Positions 47,401 to 58,863 of a DNA stretch of 64,000 nucleotides are shown here, one piece after another (the stretch's first letter is position 1; each line of letters starts with the position of its first letter). The position numbers and the translations under genes are program-made. Origin of the DNA: Oreohelix idahoensis (Eukaryota > Mollusca > Gastropoda > Stylommatophora > Oreohelicidae); NCBI GenBank assembly GCA_024509875.1, contig JAMPIV010005839.1:62001-126000 (forward strand). The letters run 5' to 3'. Under the pieces are notes generated by a model. The model was not told where the DNA came from, did no database searches, and saw nothing but the letters and a program-made list of their open reading frames with translations.

Positions 47401-48164
47401 TCGCTCCACCTCGTATAGCTGAACTTAGTATTGTAAAGTTGTTACCGTGGGGTGTATATGTTGATTCAAACATAAGGCATAAATGTTCAAGTTTCTTGTG
47501 TGTTTGTTTATCGGATCATTCAAGTCAAGATACTGGTGTACTACCACAGATAGTTATTCTTGATGATGTTCGTACCCAAGTTCGTTCCAGAATTCCTCTG
47601 TGGTGTTTAATGTTTTGTCATACTTAATATCCGATATTAATGGCAAAAACCTTCAACAAGAGGTAGTTAAGAAAGTCTTCAGGGATCCAGGAAAACAGTT
47701 TATTATCTTGAACATAAAATCCAAAACAAAGTCATTTGCATACAATTACAATTCCTCATACAAAGTAGTGTCTTGATATACAGTTATTTTTCCTCCTTGT
47801 ATTTCAATCCAAATTTGGTACAAATAGTTTGCCTGGTTCTTTTTCCGGTATGCTTCTCATGTTTATCCAACATAGGAGTAACTAATAGCCGGGTCTCTAC
47901 CTCTTGTATGACGTGAGTTAATTTGACATTAGAGAGCTCTGTTTTCATTTCTTATAAGTTCAGATCGTTTTCCCAACATTTAGGCATTTCTGGCCTAACT
48001 AGGTTTTATTCTGAAAAATGAAAAATTCACACGAAGCTGTACTTACGGGTATAAACATTAGTAACACATAAGGAAGGGAAACCCGAGGCCTGTAAACAGT
48101 AAATAAATATTAGACAAACGTAAAGGTATGTTTTCAGGCACTCGTAAGAAATAAAGAAGTAGAA
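47401..48164. other. Unassigned DNA
   Basis: The open frame 47439-47627 has no recognisable motif. Nothing else is supported. Confidence 0.4.
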
Positions 48165-48290
48165 CACTAGACAACAGAAAAACAACAGAAGTGAGTTGCT
48201 TACCCAGGACTCGAACCCAGGACCTTCCGTGCGACAACCCCGCCTAGCTATGCAAGCGAATAACACTAACCTCCCTGCCATCTAGGCATC
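48165..48290 (-). mobile_element. tRNA-derived SINE head (minus strand)
   Basis: On the minus strand, GATGGCAGGGAGGTTAGTG serves as A box and GGGTTCGAGTCC as a near-perfect B box. The translated shadow GPGFESW is typical of such heads. A long insertion-like loop lies between the boxes. Most of the body cannot be delimited. Confidence 0.6.
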
Positions 48291-48350
48291 ACCAAAAAAA
48301 AATGATGCTTCGATGACGGGTCATTAATGCGACCCGCAACACATAACACC

Positions 48351-48399
48351 GGAAATTTACCATGGGCAGTCCAGCCTATTCTGGCCATGGTAAACTTCC
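48351..48399. repeat. Strong hairpin, 15-bp arms
   Basis: GGAAATTTACCATGG at 48351-48365 pairs with CCATGGTAAACTTCC at 48385-48399 with one mismatch. The 19-base loop itself has CCAG..CTGG pairing. Confidence 0.8.
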
Positions 48400-49607
48400 G
48401 TCAACTAAACACCTCCTACAAGCCAGAGGAAAGAGGTTAGGACTTATCATTCCACAACTATAATTACCAGATCCAGTATTGGGCAACTTTGGAATTTACA
48501 AGTAAACCCGCAATTTTAATACAAGACTGGAAACTTGGGAATTTTATCACAAGGAGTCAGAGAGGAATTTTAACAACAGTTTTCCCAGGCAGGATTCATA
48601 GAACACCAGCCGTCAGAGGAATTAACTCATATTTCCCAGACCTAAGTGATTCGAACAGCATCTAACTAAAGGGCTGTGTGTCCATTCTAAAACTGTGCCA
48701 GGAGAAGGGTGTATTCCCAAAATTTTGGGGTAAGTGTAAACAAATTATTTACTAATGTAAATTTTACAGGTTTCTTGCTAAGTGGTTATATATGAGGCTT
48801 GGCAACCTCAACATATGAAAATAGTATATTCATGAACTGGTGATTGTTTCTGACTGGTCGTGCGGGAAACCCGACAGCACAGCGACCCCAGACTCCGACG
48901 GGAGTAAGGATGAGTAATGAGTGATAATTATATCACATGTGCCTAAAGTGTATAGAATAATTTTGTGAGATTTATATACCCTTTTAATTGTAATTCAGGC
49001 AAATCATTATTCATGCACTCCAGACGCAATTTCCTAGTTAATACCCAGAGCGATATTGGTGAATTTTCATCATATTCCCTGAGTTACATTGTGTGCTCGG
49101 GAATTTAATTCTTCTGAGAGGTTAATATTGCTGGGTGGAGCGCATGACAATGCGCCTGTTAGTTTGCGGAGAACAAATGTACTCAGCAGAAGGCATTTGT
49201 TTATGTCTATTTGTCACAGTTCGTTGTTACAAGACATCAGACTTAAGTACTGAAGTTCCTACGCCACTAGTGTGAGAGAAGAGTATCACCACCAACTGCC
49301 TGCAGTGGACGAATTATGTGGAGAAGTGTACTCATCACCAAAAACAAGTGACGGAAACCATAGCTGCAGGACTCACCTGGAGCTAAGTTGTGTGTAACAG
49401 GCTACAGCAAAAATACGGACATTATTAACGTCCTACCAAACCTCAATGAGGAAAAATGTAATATAACTTTCACCCAATTTAATCCTTATTTTAACTTGTG
49501 GAACTAACTGACTATTAAATTTGCTGCATGTTATTTTACACTCAGCAATAACAGTTGATTCAGTTTATATGTACGAAAGCAAACGTATGAGCCAGTTTTC
49601 TTGATAA

Positions 49608-49616
<9 letters not shown>
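48400..49616. other. Unassigned DNA
   Basis: No recognised gene, RNA or repeat. Confidence 0.4.
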
Positions 49617-49704
<88 letters not shown>

Positions 49705-49740
49705 TGTGAATATATATATATATAAAGATATATATATATC
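49617..49740. repeat. (TA)n microsatellite
   Basis: TA repeats with a few AAATA and GAAATATG interruptions. Confidence 0.95.
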
Positions 49741-49934
49741 CATTACTTATAAGAGGGCATTCGTTGGATTACTCCAACTGGTGGCTTGAACGGGCCAGAA
49801 TCATTGCATAAACCCTTCACAAAAGGCGACGGGCCAGATAATAAGTTAACAAATTTGCTCAGCCCTTACTTAAGCAGCGTTTGTTCTTGACTTCTGGGAA
49901 TATCTTGTGAAGGCTCCCATAAGGTAGAAACGCC

Positions 49935-50075
49935 ATTCACCTTCTATCTACATCTTTGCCAAGAGTAATCTTGCGCGAAGATAGATACCTTGGACGACCT
50001 ACTTTTAGATACGCTTGCGTTGTGACCATTAGTGGACTACTACTGCGAAGCAAGGGGAGGCAATCCCTTGACAGT
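49935..50075 (+). repeat. Interspersed repeat family Y, copy 2
   Basis: It shares TTTGCCAAGAGTAATCTTG, ACCATTAGTGGACTACTACT and a GGGGAGGCAATCCCTTGACA end with 17745-17885. The middle is longer and diverged. Confidence 0.7.
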
Positions 50076-50624
50076 AATGTTGGTACTTCTGTCCGATTAT
50101 TATAATCTGGTACTTCTATTCAAATTCCTTGCCTGCATTGCTTTCTATGTCTTAAATTGTTATACTCACTTTAATCATTTTCAAAAATAATTATTAGTGC
50201 ACAACAGAAGGATTAAAATAGTTTGACTAGATCAGGAATGTAGAGCTGATGTGGAGCTGATGTGGTGAGCCAGATAAATACCATGGGAACAAAATGTGAT
50301 CTAAAGATGTTGGCGGAAGATAGGATACATATAGAGGAAAAAACTGATGGCGTTAGAAGGTAGTTTCTCTTCTGGAACCCCTTGTATCAGAGAAGTAGAG
50401 AGAAACATAACGCTAAACGGTGAAGGAAATTGGAGAAAAAAGATAAAGAAGATATTAAAGAACTTGAACAGGATCTGAAGACTTGGCGCGAGCTAGTTAA
50501 AGGCTTTTGGTTTACAGAGAGTAATAGAGGAAACAATGAAAATTAGGCAAACTTTTTTTAAACAATTAAAATTCAGCTATTGTGTCTGTCGTCACATTTG
50601 TGTATCTGGCTGCTGCTAGATAGG
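50076..50624. other. Unassigned DNA upstream of the acceptor-like array
   Basis: Nothing recognised; presumably intronic to the receptor gene if that gene is intact. Confidence 0.35.
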
Positions 50625-51547
50625 TCATGTGAATTTTCCGGTATAGGGATTAGTAACAGTAATGTCAAGTGAATTTTCCTGAATAGACGTTGGTAACAAT
50701 AAGGTCATGTGAATTTTCTTTAATAGGCGTTGGTAATAATAAGGTCATGTGAATTATCTTGAGCATTCTTTGACAACATCACTTCATGTGAATTTACTTT
50801 ACCAAACTCTGACAAGGGTGACCTAATGTGTACTTTATTGAATAAGCTTTGACAAGGGTAACCTTATGTGAAATTTATTGAACAGGTTTGGATATCGATC
50901 ACGTCAATTGCGTTTTCTTGAACATACTTTGACATGCCCGGCAATGCTCGGGGGAGGGAGAGAAATCTCTGAAGATACAAAGAAATAACATAACTACTGC
51001 ACCATCAGCCATGTCGTACAAGAAGAGTCTATGGGTGGTGGGTGGGGGGGGGGGGGGGCCTGGCATCCTTACTATGTAAAACTAATTGCCTCAGAAAACA
51101 CCACTCCAGGAGCATGTGAATTCTTGGTAGATGATTCCTGTAAAAGTACCCGCTGCAGTGGCGGCTCCGTGCTCCATAAAGAGAGCAAAGGAAAATGATG
51201 ATGGTAACGAAGACAACGACCACGAGGACGAGGACGACCAAGAAAATGATGATACATGATAATGTGACAGCGACCATTTAAGTGAACTTTCAAAAGCAGA
51301 CATTAAAATGGAATTTCTAAAATGAACTTTCAAAAACAGACTTTGACAGGACTGATTCAATGTCTTCTTTTGAGCAGACTTTGAAAAATAAAATCGCCCA
51401 CATGATGTGGACCTTTATTTAGCAGACGTTAAAAGAACCCACCGCATCATGTGGTCTTTCTTGAGCAGACTTCCATGAAGGTCAGGTCAGAAACGTGTCA
51501 TGTCAAGACTCTGTAAATGATTATTTTATCACAATTTTCTTCAACAG
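50625..51547 (+). repeat. Degenerate ~39-bp tandem repeat made of splice-acceptor-like units
   Basis: Units of the type GTGAATTTTCTTGAACAG then ACTTTGACAAGGGTAAGGTC recur with AG dinucleotides near 50686, 50726, 50846, 50885, 51299, 51339, 51377, 51425 and 51469. The last unit is the real acceptor of the receptor exon (AG at 51546-51547, exon begins ACTTTGATCACG). Spacing is 38-48 bp or a multiple. A family X repeat (about 50935-51265) interrupts the array. Confidence 0.75.
50935..51265 (+). mobile_element. SINE-like repeat family X, copy 4
   Basis: It contains CCATCAGCCATGTCGTACAA, CCTGGCATCCTTACTATG, TAAAACTAATTGCCTCAG, GGAGCATGTGAATTCTTGG, GCAGTGGCGGCTCCGTGCTC and an AAATGATGATGG tail. 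It lies inside the tandem array. A poly-G run at 51044-51058 is internal. Confidence 0.7.
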
Positions 51548-51753
51548 ACTTTGATCACGAGCTGGACATTACCTCCAAGGAAAAGGTGCTGATCAAGAAG
51601 CTGATAGACAGGTATCAGCGACAAGGCAAAGAAGGACGTCCAGTGGTCAACACGTCAGATTCCGTCAGGGTAGAATTTGGTCTCTCTCTGATTCAGATTC
51701 TTGATGTTGATGTCAAAAATCAAGTTCTCAGAACTAACGTTTGGTATGAGTAT
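51548..51753 (+). CDS. Exon of a nicotinic acetylcholine receptor-type ligand-gated channel subunit
   Basis: The 206-bp exon encodes an alpha-helical start (EKVLIKKLIDRYQRQGKEG) followed by RPVVNTSDSVRVEFGLSLIQ, ILDVDVKNQVLRTNVWYEY. This is the N-terminal extracellular signature of nicotinic-type Cys-loop receptor subunits, where RPV.N.S..V.V.FGL.L.QI.DVDEKNQ.L.TN.W is near-diagnostic. The acceptor is TTTTCTTCAACAG at 51535-51547. The donor is TAT-GTAAGT with GT at 51754. The exon starts in phase 1 and ends in phase 0. In vertebrate receptor genes this stretch is split over two exons (ending after the NIW.. segment), so here they appear fused. No other exon of the gene is recognisable in the window. 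It is a subunit of a plasma-membrane cation channel gated by acetylcholine, but the subunit type and ligand cannot be judged. Confidence 0.82.
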
Positions 51754-51787
51754 GTAAGTATCTCACTTTATTATTTTAAAATAAAAT

Positions 51788-51900
51788 GTTGCCTTGCTTT
51801 GGCGAGGCGTGTCTCTTTCAACCTAGTCGGCTATATTGGGGTGCTTGTCCAAATATAAAACACCGTTAGGTCTAATGTTAAAAACCATAACATTTGCTTT
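51788..51900 (+). repeat. Interspersed repeat family Z, copy 3
   Basis: GTTGCCTTGCTTTGGCGAGG, TTCAACCTAGTCGGCTATAT and TTGTCCAAATATAAAACACC match copies at 18811 and 21185. It starts 34 bp after the receptor exon donor site, so it is intronic. Confidence 0.72.
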
Positions 51901-52813
51901 GAGCTTGTATCTTTCATAAATTATTATGGGTGGATATCTATCACCGATTGCTTTTAATGAGTGTTTACCTTAATTTAATTTAAATACATGTCAACTGTCA
52001 TTTTCTTTGTACATCTGTATCTCTCACCATTTTATGTGCATATCTGTATCTCGGTCGTGGGGTGAATGAAAAGAACATAAAGGGAAAAGCATCCAAATTG
52101 GACTGCCAATTTGGTGCAGTGCAGCAGTGGTAGGACAGACTGGCTCACAGGTTCTGAGGGTTGAGTCACATACAACAACCAAGATAACGTGTTGCTTAAG
52201 AGACCTCGAACTTGGTTTTCACCTCCACGTTTGTTTTAGTTGTAGCCACCCACTCTGTCTATTTTTCCTGATCAGACAGATAGAGAGGACAGCTAAAAGA
52301 TTGGGAAAACTGTATGTCTGGTCTCTATCTTTTGAATTGATTTATTAAAGATTACAACGTTCAACTCACAAGATTCAAACAGTTAAACATCTATCAAGTT
52401 ATCTATAAATTCAAATAATGAATGGGGACAAAAACTAAGCATTATGGCATAACATAAGAAAACAACAGTTTGTTTTATAAAAGAGAAAAGAAAAAATTGA
52501 ATAAACAGTACATACAATCACGAAACTGGACACGACAAGACTTCCACATGAGGGACAAATATTAGAAATTGTCTCTGGAGTTGGTTGGCCGAGTTGGCAG
52601 CGAAGGCTGATCTTCCTAGAAGGCGAAAAACAACAACAATAACAAGGCCAATCCAGTTGTGTTATGCGCTGTGAAAATGTCTACTATGCTGGCTCTCTGA
52701 TATAACTCTGTTTCTGTCGGGGGTTTCCCTGACGAAGAAGTAGGCTTCAGTAGGCCTACCCTTCTCCGGACGATCACTGACGGATGGCTGGAGTTGTCTG
52801 GCGAGGGGGCAAG

Positions 52814-52818
<5 letters not shown>
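51901..52818. other. Unassigned intronic DNA with a possible tRNA-like remnant
   Basis: Near 52110-52180, GGTGCAGTGCAGCAGTGG and GGGTTGAGTCAC could be degraded A and B boxes of a tRNA SINE. Otherwise nothing is recognised, and no further receptor exon is evident. Confidence 0.3.

Positions 52819-52857
<39 letters not shown>
52819..52857. repeat. (TA)n microsatellite
   Basis: About 19 TA units directly before the LINE tail. Confidence 0.95.
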
Positions 52858-52860
<3 letters not shown>

Positions 52861-52861
52861 G

Positions 52862-53345
52862 GAAGGCTTAATACCTTCCATAAACGGTGTCTACGCCACA
52901 TTCTCGGCATTGGTGGAAAGATAAAGTGACAAATGTCGAGGTGTTGTCACGTGCTGGCATTCAAAGCATATATACACTGCTTAGACAGAGCAAACTACGC
53001 TGGATTGGCCATGACCGGCGCATGGAAAATGATCGTATCCCGAAAGATATCTTCTACGGACAACTGGCAGATGGCAAAAGAATAGTTGGGCGACCACATA
53101 GAGACATGAGGGCATTGCATATAAATCCAGCAACCTGGGAGGATGATACTGCCGATCGCACCAAGTGGCGATGCTTTCTGTGGCGCCACCTCAGTTTGGG
53201 CGAAAAGAAGCTCACACAACAAGCAGAAGAGAGGAGAAAACATCGAAAGGAACACCAGGAAAATAAGCAGCTGAGGGCTGTAACCTCAGGGGCGCATTCC
53301 CATAGTCTGTTATGACTGAAGGGGCTATTATTATTATATAATATC
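52862..53345 (+). pseudogene. RTE-like LINE C-terminal tail
   Basis: The open part encodes QSKLRWIGHDRRMENDRIPK, DIFYGQLADGKRIVGRPH, RDMRALHINPATWED and DRTKWR. This is the end of an endonuclease-reverse transcriptase LINE (LRW.GH..RM....PK...YG.L..GKR..GRP...). Upstream, LNTFHKRCLRHILGI reads in another frame, so there is a frameshift near 52905-52915. The 3' region ends in TTATTATTAT at 53326-53340. RT and endonuclease are missing. A second, inverted copy is at 55000-55310. Confidence 0.82.
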
Positions 53346-53849
53346 CACAGCGTTAGCTGCCTACCCCACTAAGCTTTTAGAGCCAGATGAGACCTGGGCT
53401 CTAAAGGGTATGGTCACTATGCGACTGCGTCTCAGTCTGTGCTACTCTAGGGATCGCTTTCGCACTCACCCTATAACGTGTATGGCAGCACAGCTGTAGT
53501 AAACAGACTCCTTATGACTACCTGACTGCGTAGAGTGATAGGTCATGTTGGCTGATGATCGATCCAGACTTAAAGACGATGTTTTTTGTCTTTGGCTTGC
53601 GATAAATTGAACCAGCTGTTGTGCTTGGAACGAGACATGACCCATATACGTATTTAACACCCGCAAAACATTTATTACATGACAATAAAGGACTAGCTTA
53701 TGACAGATAAACTTCCTGCTCCCTTTCACAAATTACAAATAAACCTTTCATCCCCTTTACAATGTAAGCTCACATCCCCTCTCTCTCGTTTGCTAGCGGT
53801 ACAGTAAACTTTGATGATTATATAAATTAAAAAATAATATGGTATGAAA
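53346..53849. other. Unassigned DNA
   Basis: Nothing recognised between the LINE tail and the Penelope fragment. Confidence 0.4.
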
Positions 53850-54345
53850 TCAGTTTTACAAGTAAACGGTACACATGAAACAAGGGACGTTTCGGATTTT
53901 ACCCTTCGTCAGCCACAGTTACGAACAGGTGACAAGGACAAGAACTACATTTAAGTACTACAGAAATCTATGATGATGAGGAAAACGCAAAATGAGCAAT
54001 ACAAGCAGATGAAACAACGGTGATGAGCGAAACGATAACAGTAATAATGCAAGAAAATCGTAAAACCAGAAAGACATGTCGAGACAAGAAAGTAAATAAT
54101 CGACAAGCGAAGACAGAAATGAACAACACTATTAAAATAAGTAAAAAAATCACTTAGCTGGATCCAAGAAAGAAACATTCAAGATGGCTGAAACAATGAG
54201 GCATCATGCGGAAGTGACGTATGAGCTAGTGACGGCTAAGAAAAGATAATTGAGGAAACGAAACGAACCAAAGCGAAAACAAGGACAGATAGGAAAATAA
54301 CGACAGAAGAAATAAAGTGTGAAACAGAGACAGAAGCCACCAGAA

Positions 54346-54549
54346 TTATGCAAAATGATGCTGGAAATTCAAGCCAGCAGGAGATAAAACGCCCATTTGA
54401 AAAATGAGACGATTCTCCAATGAGAAGCGAGTTTGGTCGTCGCCGGCACATGACAGGAGGGCAGTGACATGAATGTCAGAGTTACCTGAATGGTGAAGGG
54501 CTATTGAAGTGAAGGGCCACCGGTAAATGTTTGTCATGATGGATGTCAT
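54346..54549 (-). pseudogene. GIY-YIG domain, C-terminal part (shifted frame)
   Basis: Its useful part is HSGNSDIHVTALLSCAGDDQ, TRFSLENRLIFQMGVLSPAG and LNFQHHF, ending in a stop at 54346-54348. This is the normal C-terminus of Penelope proteins and includes the conserved Glu of the GIY-YIG fold (SLENRLI). Confidence 0.78.
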
Positions 54550-54802
54550 TCAAGTGCTCACGAAAACTCTCTGCCAGACGTCTGCCAGTTTCACCAATAT
54601 AGGTCATGTCACACCTCTTGCAGATGATAGCATAAATCAGGTTTCTGGATTCGCATGTGAAAGACTCCCCAATGGCAAATTTACCGTTCGGAAAGAAGAC
54701 TGACTGCGTTTGGAGTACACAAGGACAGGTCTTACATATGCGGCGTTGGCACGGTTTAGTACCAAAGTGAGAAGGACTAGTTTGTCTCAAGCGACTATCC
54801 AC
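54482..54802 (-). pseudogene. GIY-YIG endonuclease domain of Penelope-like element, N-terminal part
   Basis: The 106-codon frame carries LIYAI and TYIGETGRR, the GIY- and YIG-equivalent strands, with the downstream Arg and FREHL helix. The last few residues (NSPSPFR) are beyond the frameshift. The rest of the domain is in the frame at 54346-54549. The first Met is internal to the polyprotein. Confidence 0.82.
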
Positions 54803-54880
54803 AAGAATATCCCTAAAATTCTTTGATGATATAGCCTTCCCGCTCGCTACAAGCGATTATGCCTTGCTGTCGGCTCGGCA

Positions 54881-54999
54881 CAAAGTGGCATTCAGAGTTA
54901 GGCTTTCTTCGCCAGCAGAAAAGTAAACAAACAGGTTCTTGCTGTAGGCTGCGGAAATGTTAAAACAACTCTCCCGGACGCCCGTTTGTAACGGGGAGC
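54881..54999. other. Short unassigned junction
   Basis: Sequence between the Penelope fragment and the inverted LINE tail. Confidence 0.35.
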
Positions 55000-55310
55000 T
55001 CCCAAAAACTATTGTAATAATAGCCCTTTCAGTTATAACTATGGAAATGCGCCGCTGAGGTGACAGCTCTCAGCTGCATATTTTCCTGGTGTACCTTTCG
55101 ACGTTTTCTCCTCTCTTCTGCTTGGCGTGATAGCTTCTTTTCGCCTAATCTTAGGTGACACCGTAGAGAGCGTCGTCACTTGGTGCAATCGGCAGCTTAA
55201 TCCTCCCAGGTTGCTGCATTTATGTCCAGTGCCCTCATGTCTCTCTTGCACAGCTCTGTGAACCTCAGCTGCGGTCGCCAAACTGTTCTATTGCCATCTG
55301 CCATATATAT
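55000..55310 (-). pseudogene. RTE-like LINE C-terminal tail, inverted second copy
   Basis: The minus strand reads ADGNRTVWRPQLRFTELCKR, DMRALDINAATWED, LGEKKLSRQAEERRK and QENMQLRAVTSAAHFHS. It is closely similar to the 53040-53330 copy but in opposite orientation and with stops. It ends at TGGCAGATGG, where TATATATATGG-type sequence and then the mariner begin. Confidence 0.78.
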
Positions 55311-55317
55311 ACACACA

Positions 55318-55347
55318 CGAGAAGGTGTCAAAAAGTAACCTTAATAT
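55318..55347 (+). repeat. mariner left terminal inverted repeat
   Basis: 30 bp, pairs with 56588-56617 with four mismatches. Confidence 0.9.
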
Positions 55348-55392
55348 CTTTTTATTAACAGAATATGCACAAATATGAATGAAAGCACTTAA

Positions 55393-56465
55393 TCACTTTT
55401 CAACATAGTTCCTACCACGTTCAATGCAGGTGTGCCAGCCCTTCACTAATGCCTGGATTTCGCGAGAAAAAAACTCTTCTGACAGACTGCGTAGCCACAT
55501 ATGCACCGCCTCTTTCACCTCATCGTCCGTACTGAACTTGTTGCCACTGAGTGCCTCCTTGAGGGGTCCAAACACATGATAATCACTCGGTGCGAGTTCC
55601 GGTGAATATGCAGGATGTGGAAGACACTCCAAACGCAGATTCGTGATTTTCGTTACTGTCGCACGAGCAGCTGTGTGCGGCCGCGCGTTATCATGCTGTA
55701 ACAACACACCAGAACTGAGCAATCCGCGACGTTTTGACCTGACTGCAGGTTTCAAGTGGTTCTGAAGCAGATCACAGTATGATTCGCCGTTGATAGTGAG
55801 TCCCCTGAGCATGTAATGTTCCAGGATTGGGTTTTTACAGTCCCAGAAGAGCGTGAGCATCAATTTGCAGGCCGACCGCGTTGTACGGAACTTCTTTCAT
55901 TTCGGCGATGATGAATATCGCCACTCCATTGCTGGCTCGCTTAGTCTCTGGCTGGAAGTAGTGGACCCATCATTCGTCACCAGTAACTATATAGTGTAGA
56001 AAGCCATCTCCTTCAGCTTCATAACGTCATAACAGTGTTTCACAAAACATCCACACGACGATCTCTCAGTTGGGGGGTTAGTTGATTTGGTACCCACCAA
56101 GCGGAGACTTTGTGGTACTGCAGCACGTCGTGAATGATGTGCTGCGCCGAGCCATGACTGAACTTCAATTATCCAGCCACCTCGTCGATTGTTGCCCGCC
56201 GGTTTTTCCATATCACTCGTTCCGCGATAGCGTCAGGCGTAGTCGCAGTGTGAGGCCGGCCGGAGCGAGCTGCATCAGTCACAGTTGACACCCCACTTTT
56301 AAACTTCCTGTGCCACTCATAAACCTGCTGAAGCGACACACAAGCGTCCCCATACTGCCTCTTCATCCTCCAATAAATGTCTGCTGGTTTCTCACCCTCA
56401 CTACCCAAAAAATGGATAACTGCACGCTTCTCTTCTCTCGTGCTTGCTTCTAAGGAGGCGGCCAT
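55393..56465 (-). pseudogene. mariner transposase
   Basis: From 56465 downwards: MAASLEASTREEKRAVIHFL, a first helix-turn-helix (KPADIYWRMKRQYGDACVSL), a GRPHTATT linker and a second HTH (ATIDEVAG). A stop near 56168 follows, then SAQHIIHDVLQYHKVSAWWV, with stops after it. The first catalytic motif IVTGDE is followed by a stop near 55970. After a frameshift come MLTLFWDC, LLQHDNARPHTA (second Asp), LPHPAYSPELAPSDYHVFGP (third Asp) and WHTCIERGRNYVEK. I count 35 residues between the last two Asp, against 34 in classical mariner. At least three stops and one shift make it inactive. Confidence 0.92.
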
Positions 56466-56587
56466 CTTTTGCTGACGTCATACTTCCCCTCAGGACGACG
56501 GGCCTTCGCGCACTGGTACATCAAACAGGAGGGCATAACAAATCTGTAGTACAACCGTCTACTACATGATTTTGACTTTTTATTGCC

Positions 56588-56617
56588 ATATTAAGGTTAT
56601 TTTTTGACTCCCCCTCG
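56588..56617 (-). repeat. mariner right terminal inverted repeat
   Basis: Counterpart of 55318-55347. Confidence 0.9.
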
Positions 56618-56619
56618 TA

Positions 56620-57598
<979 letters not shown>

Positions 57599-57674
57599 TG
57601 ATGCATGTGAGAAGCGACCTCCAGAGGCTGTCCAAATGATGCATGTGAGAAGCGACGTCCAGAGGCTGTCCAAA
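57599..57674 (+). repeat. 38-bp tandem duplication
   Basis: TGATGCATGTGAGAAGCGAC plus TCCAGAGGCTGTCCAAA-type units, twice, with one substitution. Confidence 0.9.
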
Positions 57675-58678
57675 TGAGAATTGACACGCATGATGGCGCG
57701 AATAGACGTTGAAATGCCTATAAAATTAGAAGAGGGTGTCGACAACAATCAGAGGCCAGAAAAGCGCGTTTTGAGAAGCTGGTCGACAAGAAAATAAGAG
57801 ACAATTCAAGACTATCTCTCACTATTTTCTTTGTATATCTGTATCGCTCACCACTTTCTTTGTATATCTCTATCTCTCCCCATTTTCTTTGTACACCTTT
57901 ATCGCTAATCGTTTAATTTGTATATTTGTATCTATCATCAGCTTCGTACAAAACAGCTACTATTTTGTTTGGAAGCCTGTTATTATCCCCGTTATTCAAA
58001 TTGTCAACGCCAAACGAAATCTATTCCAACCATTTTTTTTTTTTCGGAAAAAGAGCTTCATTTGCACATTGAAACCTACAGTGCACACCAGTTGAAAGAA
58101 CTCGCAGGTGTTAAACTTTTTTTTTAGCTATTTGGTGTGTCAGAACTATTTGCAGTTTTTTTTCGGCATTACGCATTAATATGTATCACTATCTTCAATT
58201 TATACATAGCAGTAGAAAGTGAATAGAGTTATTTAAAATTTTCAGTCAAACTATTTGTCAATATACCATACAAAAACAATAAACACTGCTGTTGTTAAAA
58301 TAAATTATCACAATTATTACATTTTGGAGCCTAAAGAATGTGAAGGTTACAAGTGTCCCATGTCGTGAAATAATTATTGATAAGTTGACCGATGTAGTCG
58401 CCCAATGCCATACGCTCTAAAATAACGATGGATAGACAAAGTAATAACATTTTTATTTTGAATTTTTATTGTGTGTGTGTAGTTTTTTTTTCTTTTTAAC
58501 TTACCATGTCAAGCTTTTAAAACATATCCGTACATTTACAAAATTGTTGTGATTAAAGATCTGTTAATTTATTAGCCAAATTTCATTCCACTGGTTTTTT
58601 TTTTTTTTTCACTTCTCCTCATGTAACTTTTGAAAGGTCACTCCGTGGCTTTATAACCAATACAACTAGATAAGTTTA
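57675..58678. other. Unassigned AT-rich DNA
   Basis: Contains a short TTTCTTTGTATATCTnTATC motif repeated near 57828, 57857 and 57886. No gene is recognised. Confidence 0.4.
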
Positions 58679-58863
58679 ACAACAAAGATCCTATGATGGT
58701 GAAATGGAACGTAAAACAACAAAGATCCTATGAAGGTGAAATGAAACGTAAAACAACAAAGATCCTATGAAGGTGAAATGGAACGTAAAACAACAAAGAT
58801 CCTATGATGGTGAAATGGAACGTAAAACAACAAAGATCCTATGAAGGTGAAATGAAACGTAAA
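58679..58863 (+). repeat. 37-bp minisatellite, 5 copies
   Basis: Unit ACAACAAAGATCCTATGATG plus GTGAAATGGAACGTAAA. Variants GATGG and GAAGG alternate. Confidence 0.92.

Larger units (their letters stand above)
53850..54880 (-). mobile_element. Penelope-like element 3' fragment with GIY-YIG endonuclease
   Basis: On the minus strand a segment SSKNFRDILVDSRL precedes a Cys-rich knuckle (CKTCPC). The GIY-YIG core follows (NLIYAIICKRC and MTYIGETGRRLAESFREHL), then PVALHFN. After a frameshift near 54485, ALLSCAGDDQTRFSLENRLI and MGVLSPAGLNFQHHFA complete the domain. The 3' non-coding end includes GACGAAGGGTAAAATCCGAA before ACGTCCC, typical of Penelope elements. The reverse transcriptase is absent, so it is 5'-truncated. 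GIY-YIG nicks target DNA for priming. Confidence 0.82.
55318..56617 (-). mobile_element. mariner-type DNA transposon with 30-bp terminal inverted repeats
   Basis: Length is 1300 bp, normal for mariner. The left end CGAGAAGGTGTCAAAAAGTA (55318) and the right end, read in reverse as CGAGGGGGAGTCAAAAAATA (56617), are inverted repeats matching at 26 of 30 positions. A TA follows the right end (56618-56619). The left TA is not intact. It sits inside (TA)n sequence. The single gene is on the minus strand and is broken. Confidence 0.92.

Noticed and set aside
53466..53729. Minus-strand open frame between the LINE tail and the Penelope fragment
   Set aside because: No similarity recognised and no supporting context.
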